Under the pieces are notes generated by a model. It saw only the letters and a program-made list of their open reading frames with translations. It searched no databases and was not told where the DNA came from. A program made the translations under genes and the position numbers. A stretch of DNA of 64,000 nt from Plantago ovata (taxonomy: Eukaryota > Streptophyta > Magnoliopsida > Lamiales > Plantaginaceae). The DNA lies in assembly GCA_028274465.1 (NCBI GenBank), contig CM051457.1, forward strand, positions 47,648,362-47,712,361, written 5' to 3'. Shown piece by piece: positions 23,603 through 31,848 of the stretch (position 1 is the first letter of the stretch; each line of letters begins with the position of its first letter).

Positions 23603-24197
23603 GCCGTAGGGCAAGAGATTGGAAACATAAGAGAGGCGTGGAAGTGCTATACTCTTTCCGCAAGTGTGACCTCGAGCGCACGTTTCGCCCTAGGAGACAG
23701 GGATCCGGAAGCAAGAGCTAATACTTTTTACTCCATTCGAGCGAGCCGGACCCAAAGGAAATCTAAAAAATCTAGTCCGACAATAAGGCGAAGAAAAGCG
23801 GTCCGGAGGAAAGAACAAAGTTTAGCAGTGGCAGAGGTAAAAGAGCTCGAAGAGTACAAAGTAATCCCTTCCATCCCTCCAACCTCAAAGAAGAAAGCAT
23901 TCTTTGAAGAAATCAAAGTTGAAGCCAAAGAGTCTTTGAAAGAAATTCAAGTGGTAGAAGGGTCCTCCGACAAGGTCACAAGGATAGGGACAGAGATGAC
24001 CACCGAGGTACGAATGAAGGTCATCCAATTCCTCGGAGACAACAATGATGTTTTTGCATGGAGTACGGAGGATCTCAAGGGAATTGACCCTAGGGTCGCG
24101 GTTCACCGTCTGAACGTAGATCCCAAGATCACCCATATTAGCGAGAAGCGAAGAGACTTTAGTCCGGAGGACAACGCCATTATTGAGGCTGTGGTGT
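23603..24197 (+). pseudogene. pol: Tat pol, N-terminal part (protease-RT linker)
   Basis: In the same frame as the upstream gag-pro. It contains 'REAWKCYTLSASVTSSARFALGDRDPEA', the linker, and 'FLGDNNDVFAWSTEDLKGIDPRVAVHRLNVDP', the classic entry to Tat RT. It ends after 'RRDFSPEDNAIIEA', where the next residues should be 'EVQRLLKAGHIKEV'. Those residues appear at 42735, after 18.5 kb of inserted elements. The last bases GGTGT (24193-24197) are the left TSD of element A. Confidence 0.9.
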
Positions 24198-25470
24198 TGA
24201 TGAATGTGTATTTTACACTTTCATTTGAGTCTTTTTCACCTATTTTAGCTATCCTCTATGTTAATTTAGCTATATTTTAGTGCATTTTATTAGAATAGTG
24301 TCACGTTTCCCTTTAGTTTTTATTTTACAGGTTTTGGTTGAAAAACGAGAATTTCCGGGCAATTATATTGAAGTTGACAAGGAATTGGTGTTCCAGAAGC
24401 CTATTTGGAGTATCTGAAGGTTTCCGGATAGGATTTGGAGTCTAGGGGTCGAATCTGGAGGTTAGAAGGCCACTAGAAGTCACAAACCGAGTCCGAAAAG
24501 GGGAAGAAATCAAAAAACGCGTCGAAAACGCAGAATTCCGCGAAATTTACTCCCGGGCGAATCGCCCGGTGTGTGGGGCGAATCGCCCCACACTATTTCG
24601 AAGCCTATATATAGTTGCTCAGTTTTTCTCCGAAATTCATACTTTTCCAGACCTATTCTCTCACCTCTCTCTGTAGTTTTAGGTAGGAACTTCCCAGAGC
24701 CTGTTCTGGGGGTTCATAGCTTAGGAGACACTTTTTCATAGCAGATTGGAACTTGTAAGATCGCGATTCTTCGTAGACTGACAACCTTCGGTAACATTGT
24801 ATCTTACGGTTTATTCTACTTATTTTTATATAACTTTCAACATGTTTTCTTCTATGATTTCTGTTGATTGCATGACAATTATGAGTAGCTAAACTTATCG
24901 TTGGTGGTAGTATGTGAATTCTTAGCGAAGGGTTGATAATCATGCTAATGGCTATATCGCGCATTATACTCCGTGTTATTGCTTTATTTCGTTGATTAGG
25001 CTCAACCTATATTTTCGTATGTTGATTAATTATTATGCACAAACTGGACCCTCGTCGACCTATGCACATCTATATCTTCGTAGTGTTGAATGATTACGGA
25101 ACAGAATATGACAATAATGTTGACCTGTCAGTATCTTTATCTTCGTAGTGTTTAATAATTGCAACAGGACAATCGATTGATCAAAGTTCTCCATGCAAGA
25201 CCGAGGAATTTACGCATGATTATTAACCCGTTATGCTTTGAAGGACCATACTATCACCAATCTCCATTATATGTTAGAAAAACCTTTGCTATATCGTCTG
25301 TTGTTTTATATTCTAAATTAGATTTGATAAAGCTAGTTATAGTCCTTAGAGAACGACACTCGAGGTCATTCTACTGCTACACTACCGTTTTCGTTGTAGT
25401 CGTGAATTGTCTTTGGCTAAATAACAAATTTATTTGATTGAATCGGGACCCGACAAATCTCGGTTCATCG
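24198..25470 (+). repeat. Element A 5' LTR
   Basis: 1273 bp, TGATGAA...TTCATCG; the terminal A is mutated to G. Near its start is a GTGTATTTTACAC inverted repeat. TAGAATAGTGTCACGTTT lies at 24291-24308, the palindromes at 24553-24592 and the TATA box at 24605-24613. Confidence 0.93.
24553..24613 (+). promoter_or_regulatory. LTR promoter: two cgaAtcg palindromes plus TATA
   Basis: CCGGGCGAATCGCCCGG is followed by GTGTGGGGCGAATCGCCCC and its ACAC arm. Then, after about a dozen bases, comes CCTATATATAG. The 3' LTR of the same element has an extra partial unit at 32199-32252. Confidence 0.85.
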
Positions 25471-25473
25471 AAT

Positions 25474-25540
25474 TGACGCCGTTGCCGGGGAACGAACCCG
25501 GGTCACCCGCGTGACAGGCGGGAATACTTACCACTATACT
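25474..25540 (-). other. PBS extended into an antisense tRNA-Asp(GUC) copy
   Basis: The plus strand begins with the 18-nt PBS (TGACGCCGTTGCCGGGGA, one change from the tRNA complement). It then continues as the complement of the rest of tRNA-Asp: T-arm, variable region, anticodon arm (minus-strand loop CTGTCAC, anticodon GTC), D-arm, to about tRNA position 9. The acceptor-stem 5' strand is missing, so this is not a functional tRNA gene. The sole difference outside the PBS is at the base opposite A58. Elements B and E have only the 18-nt PBS followed directly by ACTATACTCC or a close variant. The comparison uses the plant tRNA-Asp sequence from memory. Confidence 0.85.
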
Positions 25541-25657
25541 CCTTTTTTCTGTTTAATTTGTTTATATTTTCAGCATTCAATTCCTAATTCTAGTAGTTTT
25601 AGTTTTCCTTTTTAATCTCTCTCTGATACTGCTTTCCTAGTCTGTTACAGATAGTGT

Positions 25658-27818
25658 ATGCCACATACACGATCTAGAGGAACACCGCTTGCTGATTCAA
25701 TTGCTGAGATCGACAGAGTCTACCACCAAAGAAGGCGACTACTTCAAAGGCGTGCACTAGAGGAAATAGAGGATACCGATTTCTCTGAATCTCTATACAG
25801 TCTTTTCAAGGAAGTCGACGGAATGGCAGAAGCTAGACCACTGAAAGCATGGGTTCAACCCACTAAGGATCGTATGAGGGGACCGGCGATTGTTCTTTCG
25901 TCTGCAACTCGAGATCTGGAAATCAAGAACCACGCATTCCAACAACTTCCGAGGTTTTATGGCTTATCAAGGGAAAATGTGATGGGGTACTTGCACGATA
26001 TCGATGATTTCGTCAACCAACTCCCACGACCCGGAGCTGACATAACAACGGATGAGTTGAGGATGAAGGTTTTTTCTATGGGACTTGGCGACAGAGCCAA
26101 GTCATGGTTGAGTTCTCTACCAGCAGGCTCGCTAGACACTTGGGAGAAGGTTTTTTCAGCTTTCATGGAAAAATACTTCCCTCACACCTTGACTACCGCG
26201 CTTAAGGCGCAAATCACTGGATTCAAGCAGGACTGTGATGAGACCATCTACACCGCGTTTGAGAGATTCCAAGATCTCACGAACAAGTGCGTCACCATGG
26301 TTTTGAACTTTCTGACCTAGTCCAACACTTCTACAAGTGACTAACCTTCGAGAACCAACAAGTGGTGGATTTCCAATGCCGCGGCAATATTTGGGAGGAA
26401 ACCGCAGAAGCCCTCTGGGCAATTTTCGAAAGGCTTGCTAAGGGTTCGCAGTTCAAGGACCCAAGGGCGATGGTTAGGAGACGTGGACCTGAAGCTCCAC
26501 CGACTCAAGAAGCCCCTATGTATAGAGGGAATGGGGATCAATTCGAGTGCTTTACCAACGAATTGAAGCAAGTCCTCAAGAGCGCCACTGGAACAACTGT
26601 TTCAAATGAAGTATGCCGAGTATGCAAGAACTATGGGCATGGGGCTCATATGTGTAGATCGGAGCTTGCGTATGATGATGGCAACTGGGCTCGAGGAGGC
26701 GAAGAGGAAGTCTTTGCTACGGAGTTTGGTAATCAAGAAGCTAGCTACGGACAAGACGGTAGGAATCCTCGAGGTGGATTTTGGAGAAGAGGATTCTGAA
26801 ACAATCAAGGATATGCACCGGCTAGCCAAACTTATGGCCCTAACCAAGACCGTAGTAGACTTAACTATGGTAATGACCACTGCGAAAACCCCGCTCCGAA
26901 AGAGCCACCGAAGTCGAAGTCGACTCAACTGATGGAGAACTTGCAAAAGATGGTTGATCACACACAAAGTTTTCTCAAACGTTACGAAGAAGATTCTGAG
27001 AAGACTAAGGCAAGGCTTGATAGGTTGGAAGAGAGCACTAGGCTTGCCCATCAAAAGATGCAAGAGTTGATCGACCGAGGAGCAAGTAGGGAGCAAGGCA
27101 AGCTGCCTAGCAACACTGAGAAGTCGATGTCCATTACCTTGATGGGTGATCTACCTGTTGAAATCACCATCAAGAAGGTTTCTAAGTGCGAGAGTTGCAA
27201 GGGGGAAATGCCCCCACAAGCCGAGGAAGAAGAGAAGGACCTTAGTACTGACGAGAACGAAGAGGAGCAAGAGGATCCCGAGCCACTCCCTCAAAAAGTT
27301 TCGATGTTAAGATCGGGATTGGGGAACTTGAAGATGTCCGTGGCACACTAGACACGGGATCCTACTCTAATGTGCTCCCTTTGAATGTTTTCGAGAAGAG
27401 TAACCTTGGAAAACTATTTGTGCATAAGTCTATAGTGCAACTGGCGGACGGATCCTTTGTGAAACCCGAAGGCGTTGTGAAGAATATATTAGTAAAGATT
27501 GGTGAAGATTCTGTATACACCGATTTTGTAGTTATGCCGGCGTCTACACCTGGGACAGGGGATGTCGTTCTCTTGGGGCGAACGTTCTTGACTAAGCTAC
27601 GCTCCGTGATGGACATCTACCAAAGAACTTGCACTATTGAAGTGGATGGCAAGAAACATGTGTTGCAAGCCATATCTGATCCACCTGATCCACCTGATAC
27701 TTCTAACACTATTGACTACAGTGGTCTTAATGTCTATGTTCATTCTTATTCACAGGTTCGAAGCATGAGAGGGAGATCCGTGAAGGGGAAGTCTAGTACC
27801 CTCAAGAAGAAAAGCTAG
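25658..27818 (+). pseudogene. gag-pro: Athila-like Gag-protease of element A (decayed)
   Basis: Same product as the intact B ORF at 35217. Starts MPHTRSRGTPLADS. Capsid core 'FYGLSRENVMGYLHDIDDFVNQLPRPGADITTDELRMKVFSMGLGDRAKSWL' is present. A frameshift at about 26288 (TGCGTCACC for TGCCCTCACC) and a stop in 'TTCTACAAGTGACTAACC' break it. The CCHC knuckle 'CRVCKNYGHGAHMC' is in frame 1. TGA at 26797-26799 replaces an Arg codon. An extra A near 27295 shifts the protease, read as 'LDTGSYSNVLPLNVFEKSNLGKL', into the frame starting 27372. There are therefore two frameshifts and two stops; the copy is dead but well preserved. Confidence 0.9.
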
Positions 27819-28083
27819 GCGAAGACAAGAGTCGAGTCAAAGACTTTAAACAATGGCGCTATCCGGGAGGCAACCCGGGGTTTTTATCGCTTTCTTTACC
27901 GCTTTATTGTATGCATTCATTCTTGAACAATTTGGTTTTCATATGTGAATTTGTTCATCTCTGTGTCGTATGTGCTTATGTTATGTTTGAGTGCGATTTT
28001 TCGAGTGATTTTTTGAGAAAAATGGTTTTCGGAGACTAAAAACCGCATTTTATTTCGAAACGATCGTCTCCCCACCTCAGGAA
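27819..28083 (+). other. Element A spacer after gag-pro
   Basis: Noncoding. It holds a short inverted repeat, CTATCCGGGAGGCAACCCGG (about 27857-27876), conserved at the same place in B (37392) and E (49364). The region leads into the palindrome array. Confidence 0.6.
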
Positions 28084-28190
28084 GTGGGGGGCGAATCGCC
28101 CCATGCTCCAGAGAACTCGCGCGCGCTCCGGACGCGCGGGGCGATTCGCCCCACGTGCGGGGCGACACGTGGGGCGAATCGCCCCACGTT
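28084..28190 (+). promoter_or_regulatory. Internal cgaAtcg palindrome array of element A
   Basis: Three units of GGGGCGAATCGCCCC or GGGGCGATTCGCCCC, each with flanking GTGG/CCAC-type arms: 28086-28103, 28137-28153 and 28169-28188. The spelling matches this element's LTR palindromes. It is followed by a T/C-rich leader and an intron before ORF2, so I infer an internal promoter. Confidence 0.75.
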
Positions 28191-28416
28191 CTGCAGAAAA
28201 TAAAATCGGGACTTTTCCCCTTTCTCCCTCATTTCACTTCATCTTCTTCCTTTAAACTCCAAAAATCCTCCATTTTCAAAATACCTTCAAAACTTCATAA
28301 CTTCTTCATCTTTCCACCAATTTGTGTGTTCTTTAGCTTCAATCGAAGCCCGTTACATGCTCTTTCTTTTCATCCGAACAAATCTCTTCCTAGTTTATTC
28401 AAACTCCGGATTTGAG

Positions 28417-28953
28417 GTAATCTCACATGAACCCTAATTTTTCAAATTTGGGGGATTTTTGATTTATGCTTCAATTAAGCTTGTATGATGTATGGGTTGA
28501 TGATTTATGTGATTAGAATCGTTATTCATTATCAATTGCATGTTCAATTAGGCTTGGTTTATTGATTTGAGATTTTTGCTATTAGATGATATATCTTGTT
28601 AGGAAATGTATCTCTTACTTTCATTCCATGCTTAAACATGTGTTTGTTGATATGATAATGATGGATGTATTGGTAGAATGCATGATTGATGAAGTTGAGG
28701 ATTTATGTTAGATTTTTTGTTATTATGGTATGGATTGAACCTTGTGACTCAAGGCATTTGTTGTTTAGCAAGAGCATAATGTGATATGTTATTGTAGTAG
28801 TTACATTGATATGTTGCATGATGAAGTAGCTAGACTAGGCATTGGGTTTATGAGGAGTTGGAATTTTGAAGATATTGCTCGTTTGTTCGCTCGTACATTT
28901 ACATATGCATAGGTCTGTTTTGCATCGTACAAGATACTAATTGTTGTTTGTAG
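28417..28953 (+). other. Probable 5'-leader intron of ORF2
   Basis: Donor TTTGAG|GTAATC, 537 nt of T-rich sequence, acceptor TTGTTTGTAG|GAATC, and the ORF2 ATG only five bases downstream (28959). The homologous part of C has donor CTGAG|GTAACC and acceptor GTTTCAG|GTACC with a 544-nt interval on the minus strand. Conservation of both ends and of length supports splicing. RNA evidence is needed. Confidence 0.65.
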
Positions 28954-28958
28954 GAATC

Positions 28959-30209
28959 ATGGCACCAAGATCGAGGAGAGACGGCTCGAGCAGAAAGGGG
29001 AAGGGAGTAGCATCAAGCTCCCAACCGTCTCACCATATGTATGAGATGTCTTTAGCTGCGGTAGAGGTGCGTCAAAGGCTAGAAGCGGAGCTGGCCGACG
29101 GTGGAAGATCGATCATTCCAGACAGGAGGGTTGATATTCCAGAGTCAGCAGCTGGAACGGCGGGATATAGGACGCTATCACGGTTGGCGTCAAGAAGGAA
29201 TTGGGTTTGGTTCAGTTCCAACAGGTTCAAGGGGTACGACGAGAGCCTCCTCCAAGAGTTCTACACTGGATACACAGATCTCGAGGAGAAGAATGGGGTA
29301 CTAGTTCGAGGCCTGATAATACCGTGGACAACAGAGCACATTTCTTCATTCATCCATTTTGGGCATCAGGAATTCACAGGGAGCGACCATGCCTACCTGT
29401 ATTCGAGGGCCTCTAGGTGGATAGGAAGACATATCACAGACGTGATCTGCAACAGGGAGTACCGATATCCAGAAATCGGGGGAGAACCTACACGGATCAG
29501 TCAGAGCGACCTTAGCATTGAAGCTAAGGTGATGATGAAATTTTGCATCTTCAACTTGATCCCTAGGAAGAATGACTCGTGGATTCAGCCCTACTACGCC
29601 GAGCTCCTCTACTGGTTGATAGACAGACATCGGATCGACATAGGGCACATCATGTATGAGGAGTACGAGCGCCACTGGGAAAAGAAGAGGAAGCCCTTCA
29701 TCTTCCCAAGCTTCATCACAACCTACTGCAAATATCATGGGGTCGATGACATTGAAGAGGGGGATTGCGAGGTCGCTGCCCTTTCACCCTCAACCATTGA
29801 GGTGCAGCTGACTAGGTATCAGTTGAAGAACCCCATGGCTGCCGCTGCAGATGTGGAAGCACCCTTCCAGCCGAGCGATTCCGATCATGAGGATGATCAT
29901 GAGGATGATCATGAGGATGCTATGGAGGCCTATGTTGGCCAAGACCCTATCCCAGATATCCCATTTGTCCATAGAGCACCGCATGCACCGCCTCGAGCAC
30001 CACAGGGGTCTAGAGGATTCGACTTCTCTGAATTCCGTACCTACCTCAACGGCCGTTTCGATAGAATTGATGCCAACAACGCGGCCATGCGACAGGACCT
30101 CGACAGGCACATTGTCCAGCACAACCGCGATTGGGAGACATTCGAGGAGCATCGCCAAGAGGATAGGCAACAAAGGTGGGAGCAGCAACAGCTCATCCAG
30201 CAGCAGTAG
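28959..30209 (+). CDS. ORF2: putative plant transposon protein family (416 aa, slightly truncated)
   Basis: An intact frame starting at ATG 28959. A basic, serine-rich N-terminus (about residues 1-25) precedes a globular part. That part has 'NWVWFSSNRFKGYDESLLQEFYTGYTDLEEKNGVLVRGLIIPWTTEHISSFIHFG', 'EAKVMMKFCIFNLIPRKNDSWIQPYYAELLYWLIDRHRIDIGHIMYEEYERHW' and 'FPSFITTYCKYHGV'. This resembles the 'putative plant transposon protein' domain (Pfam Transposase_32) found in Athila-type elements; its function is unknown. An acidic tandem repeat (DHED units, 29882-29919) and a Gln-rich coiled C-terminus follow. TAG at 30207-30209 ends it 25 codons before the C-terminal motif 'MSDMWRDFYGYYHPDD', whose stop is at 30285-30287. 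C has the same tail, so the TAG is probably premature. I chose this start because it follows the splice acceptor and matches C. Confidence 0.75.
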   Translation: MAPRSRRDGSSRKGKGVASSSQPSHHMYEMSLAAVEVRQRLEAELADGGRSIIPDRRVDIPESAAGTAGYRTLSRLASRRNWVWFSSNRFKGYDESLLQEFYTGYTDLEEKNGVLVRGLIIPWTTEHISSFIHFGHQEFTGSDHAYLYSRASRWIGRHITDVICNREYRYPEIGGEPTRISQSDLSIEAKVMMKFCIFNLIPRKNDSWIQPYYAELLYWLIDRHRIDIGHIMYEEYERHWEKKRKPFIFPSFITTYCKYHGVDDIEEGDCEVAALSPSTIEVQLTRYQLKNPMAAAADVEAPFQPSDSDHEDDHEDDHEDAMEAYVGQDPIPDIPFVHRAPHAPPRAPQGSRGFDFSEFRTYLNGRFDRIDANNAAMRQDLDRHIVQHNRDWETFEEHRQEDRQQRWEQQQLIQQQ

Positions 30210-30371
30210 GAGGCTCTACGTCAGTCCAATGAGCTCATGTCTGACATGTGGAGGGACTTTTATGGGTATTACCATCCCGATGATTAGTCCTTTCACATGT
30301 CCACTCTCAGCCAACCGAGGCCAAATCGCTCGGTAACATCTAGTATCACTTCTTATTACTCATTCTCTTTT

Positions 30372-30408
30372 GCTAGGGGCTAGCTTAAGAATCGTAAGGG
30401 GGATGGGA
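30372..30408 (+). promoter_or_regulatory. Internal hairpin plus G-rich tract after ORF2 (A)
   Basis: The hairpin GCTAGGGGCTAGC (30372-30384) is followed by GTAAGGGGGATGGGA (30394-30408). B (39352-39389) and C (56091-56130, minus) have the same arrangement. It is a candidate central polypurine tract. Confidence 0.55.
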
Positions 30409-30902
30409 TGTGAACCGTGATGTTAAGTATTGTTTGGCTTTGTGTTGATTAGTATCTTGTTCTTTGTTTGCATTTGCATTTGCACGTTTACTGCTTTCTT
30501 AGATTTTTTAGGTTGCATTCACTACATTCATCCTAGGATAGTCTTGCATGTTTTATATGGAGTTTATTGCCGAATTTTTTGAACTTTTTTATTGGGTAGA
30601 TCAACTAACTATGCCATTAATCGTATGCTTCATATCTATGAATTTGTTTGAGGTTTTTCTCGCTTGGCTTGTCACATTTATGTATCGCACTTAGTTAAGC
30701 TTGGTAGTCTCGACATCACTTAGTGGTGTTTTCTCTACTGCGTTTCACGAAGGCCTTTATAATAGGATGATACATGTTAGGGTCTTATGGTTGTTTTCCC
30801 GAGTAATTATGTACCTAAGAGGCAACAAGTCTTCGCCATGCTTTGAGATTGCTAAATGCCTAGGAAGGAGGTAGTGTGAGGTTTCGTGATCCTTTGTTTA
30901 TG
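30409..30902 (+). other. Element A 3' noncoding region, first part
   Basis: No coding potential. T-rich sequence, closely matched in B (39390-39859) and E (49583-49976). It includes an internal patch with GTCTCGACATCACTTAGTGGTG and CTACTGCG. Nothing else is recognised. Confidence 0.6.
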
Positions 30903-31240
30903 ACCTATTCTTCCGAATAGGTTTGGGGAGGGGGTTACACCATCATAGACTTGTTTTTCGTTTTTCATTTCCGTATCGTGAGTTTATTTTTCCTTTTCCG
31001 TAAATTTTGTACTCCAACCTATTCTTTCGAATAGGTTTGGGGAAGTCGTGTGAGTCATTTTCTCTCTTTTTGTTATGCTACTGCTGGCTAAAAAAAATCG
31101 AAAAAAATAAAAAAAAAGAAAAGAAAAAAAATTCCAGGAAAAAAAGAAGAAAAAAGAAAAAAGAAACTGGAAAGAAAAAAAGAAAAAAAAAGAAAAGACC
31201 CAAAAAAAGCAAGGAAGGGTCCAAAAAAAGAAAGCCAAAT
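30903..31240 (+). repeat. Paired conserved hairpins and A-rich tract (A)
   Basis: Hairpin ACCTATTC-TTCC-GAATAGGT lies at 30903-30922 and AACCTATTC-TTTC-GAATAGGTT at 31016-31037. Both are followed by TGGGGA. A ~150-base A/G tract (31088-31240) begins after CTACTGCTGGCTA. The same module occurs in B, C, E and N. Confidence 0.85.
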
Positions 31241-31811
31241 AGCAGTTTAGCAGAGTGTTGTGTCTCATTTTCCAATTCTTGTAATATTCGTAATCGTGTT
31301 GTAATTTTTTATTTTTTGTCTTTTGTTTTTGAGTGTCATCTGTTCTAGACCACCCTCGTCCTGCCATTCAGGAAGTGGTGAATAGCTTAAGGCTTTTCTT
31401 AAGAGATGGGTAGAATAGGGGAGTGTTATCTTTTATAGGGAACCCTCCTTCGTTTGATGAGAGCCAGTACTGGTTCGACCTCTTTGAGGAAAAGTCTTAA
31501 CATGGTGGAACAGCAGTAAGTCCTCAGTTTCATAGGCACGGGACAACCATGCGTATCTTAGCATGCTTCATTACGTCATCACTGACTAGGTCCGGGTACA
31601 GAATGTTACGAGAAACTATCTTGTCTTGACATAAGTGCTTATGTGGATGTGTATAAGTCGATCGAGGTATTCTTCAACCTATATTCATGCTTTGATTTAT
31701 ATGGTTTTTATTCATATGTTTTTTGATAAATTCAGTAGATTGGTTCATTTTATTTGGCATGAGACTCCATTTTGTGTCTTGCATTGTTTTTTGCATTAGA
31801 GTCTAGCTTAG
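31241..31811 (+). other. Element A 3' noncoding region, second part
   Basis: Noncoding. It contains the conserved block AGACCACCCTCGTCCTGCCA (about 31348) and the GGGAACCCTCCTTCGTTTGA block (31438 onward), both conserved even in C and N on the opposite strand. Confidence 0.6.
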
Positions 31812-31848
31812 TTGCTTGAGGACAAGCAAAGGTTCGGTTTGGGGAGTT
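31812..31848 (+). promoter_or_regulatory. Hairpin and polypurine tract of element A
   Basis: TTGCTTG-AGGA-CAAGCAA (31812-31829) then AGGTTCGGTTTGGGGAGT touching the 3' LTR at 31849. This is the plus-strand primer site. Confidence 0.8.

Noticed and set aside
24653-25437. Small ORFs in the LTRs (24653-24964, 25159-25437, and equivalents in A, B, D and E 3' parts)
   Set aside because: Repeated in every LTR copy with shifting ends. They are LTR R/U5 sequence, not genes.
25474-25545. A functional minus-strand tRNA-Asp gene
   Set aside because: The 5' strand of the acceptor stem is missing (T/C-rich element sequence instead) and it starts exactly at a retroelement PBS. It is a reverse-transcribed primer copy, although a tRNA finder may score it.
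28084-28190. CRISPR-like array
   Set aside because: Units are self-complementary, spacers are not unique in the CRISPR sense, no cas genes exist, and the context is a plant retrotransposon.
30984-31367. Lys- or Phe-rich ORFs over the A-rich tract (also 39942-40279, 50134-50385)
   Set aside because: Low-complexity translation of A/G runs. Not conserved as protein between A, B and E.
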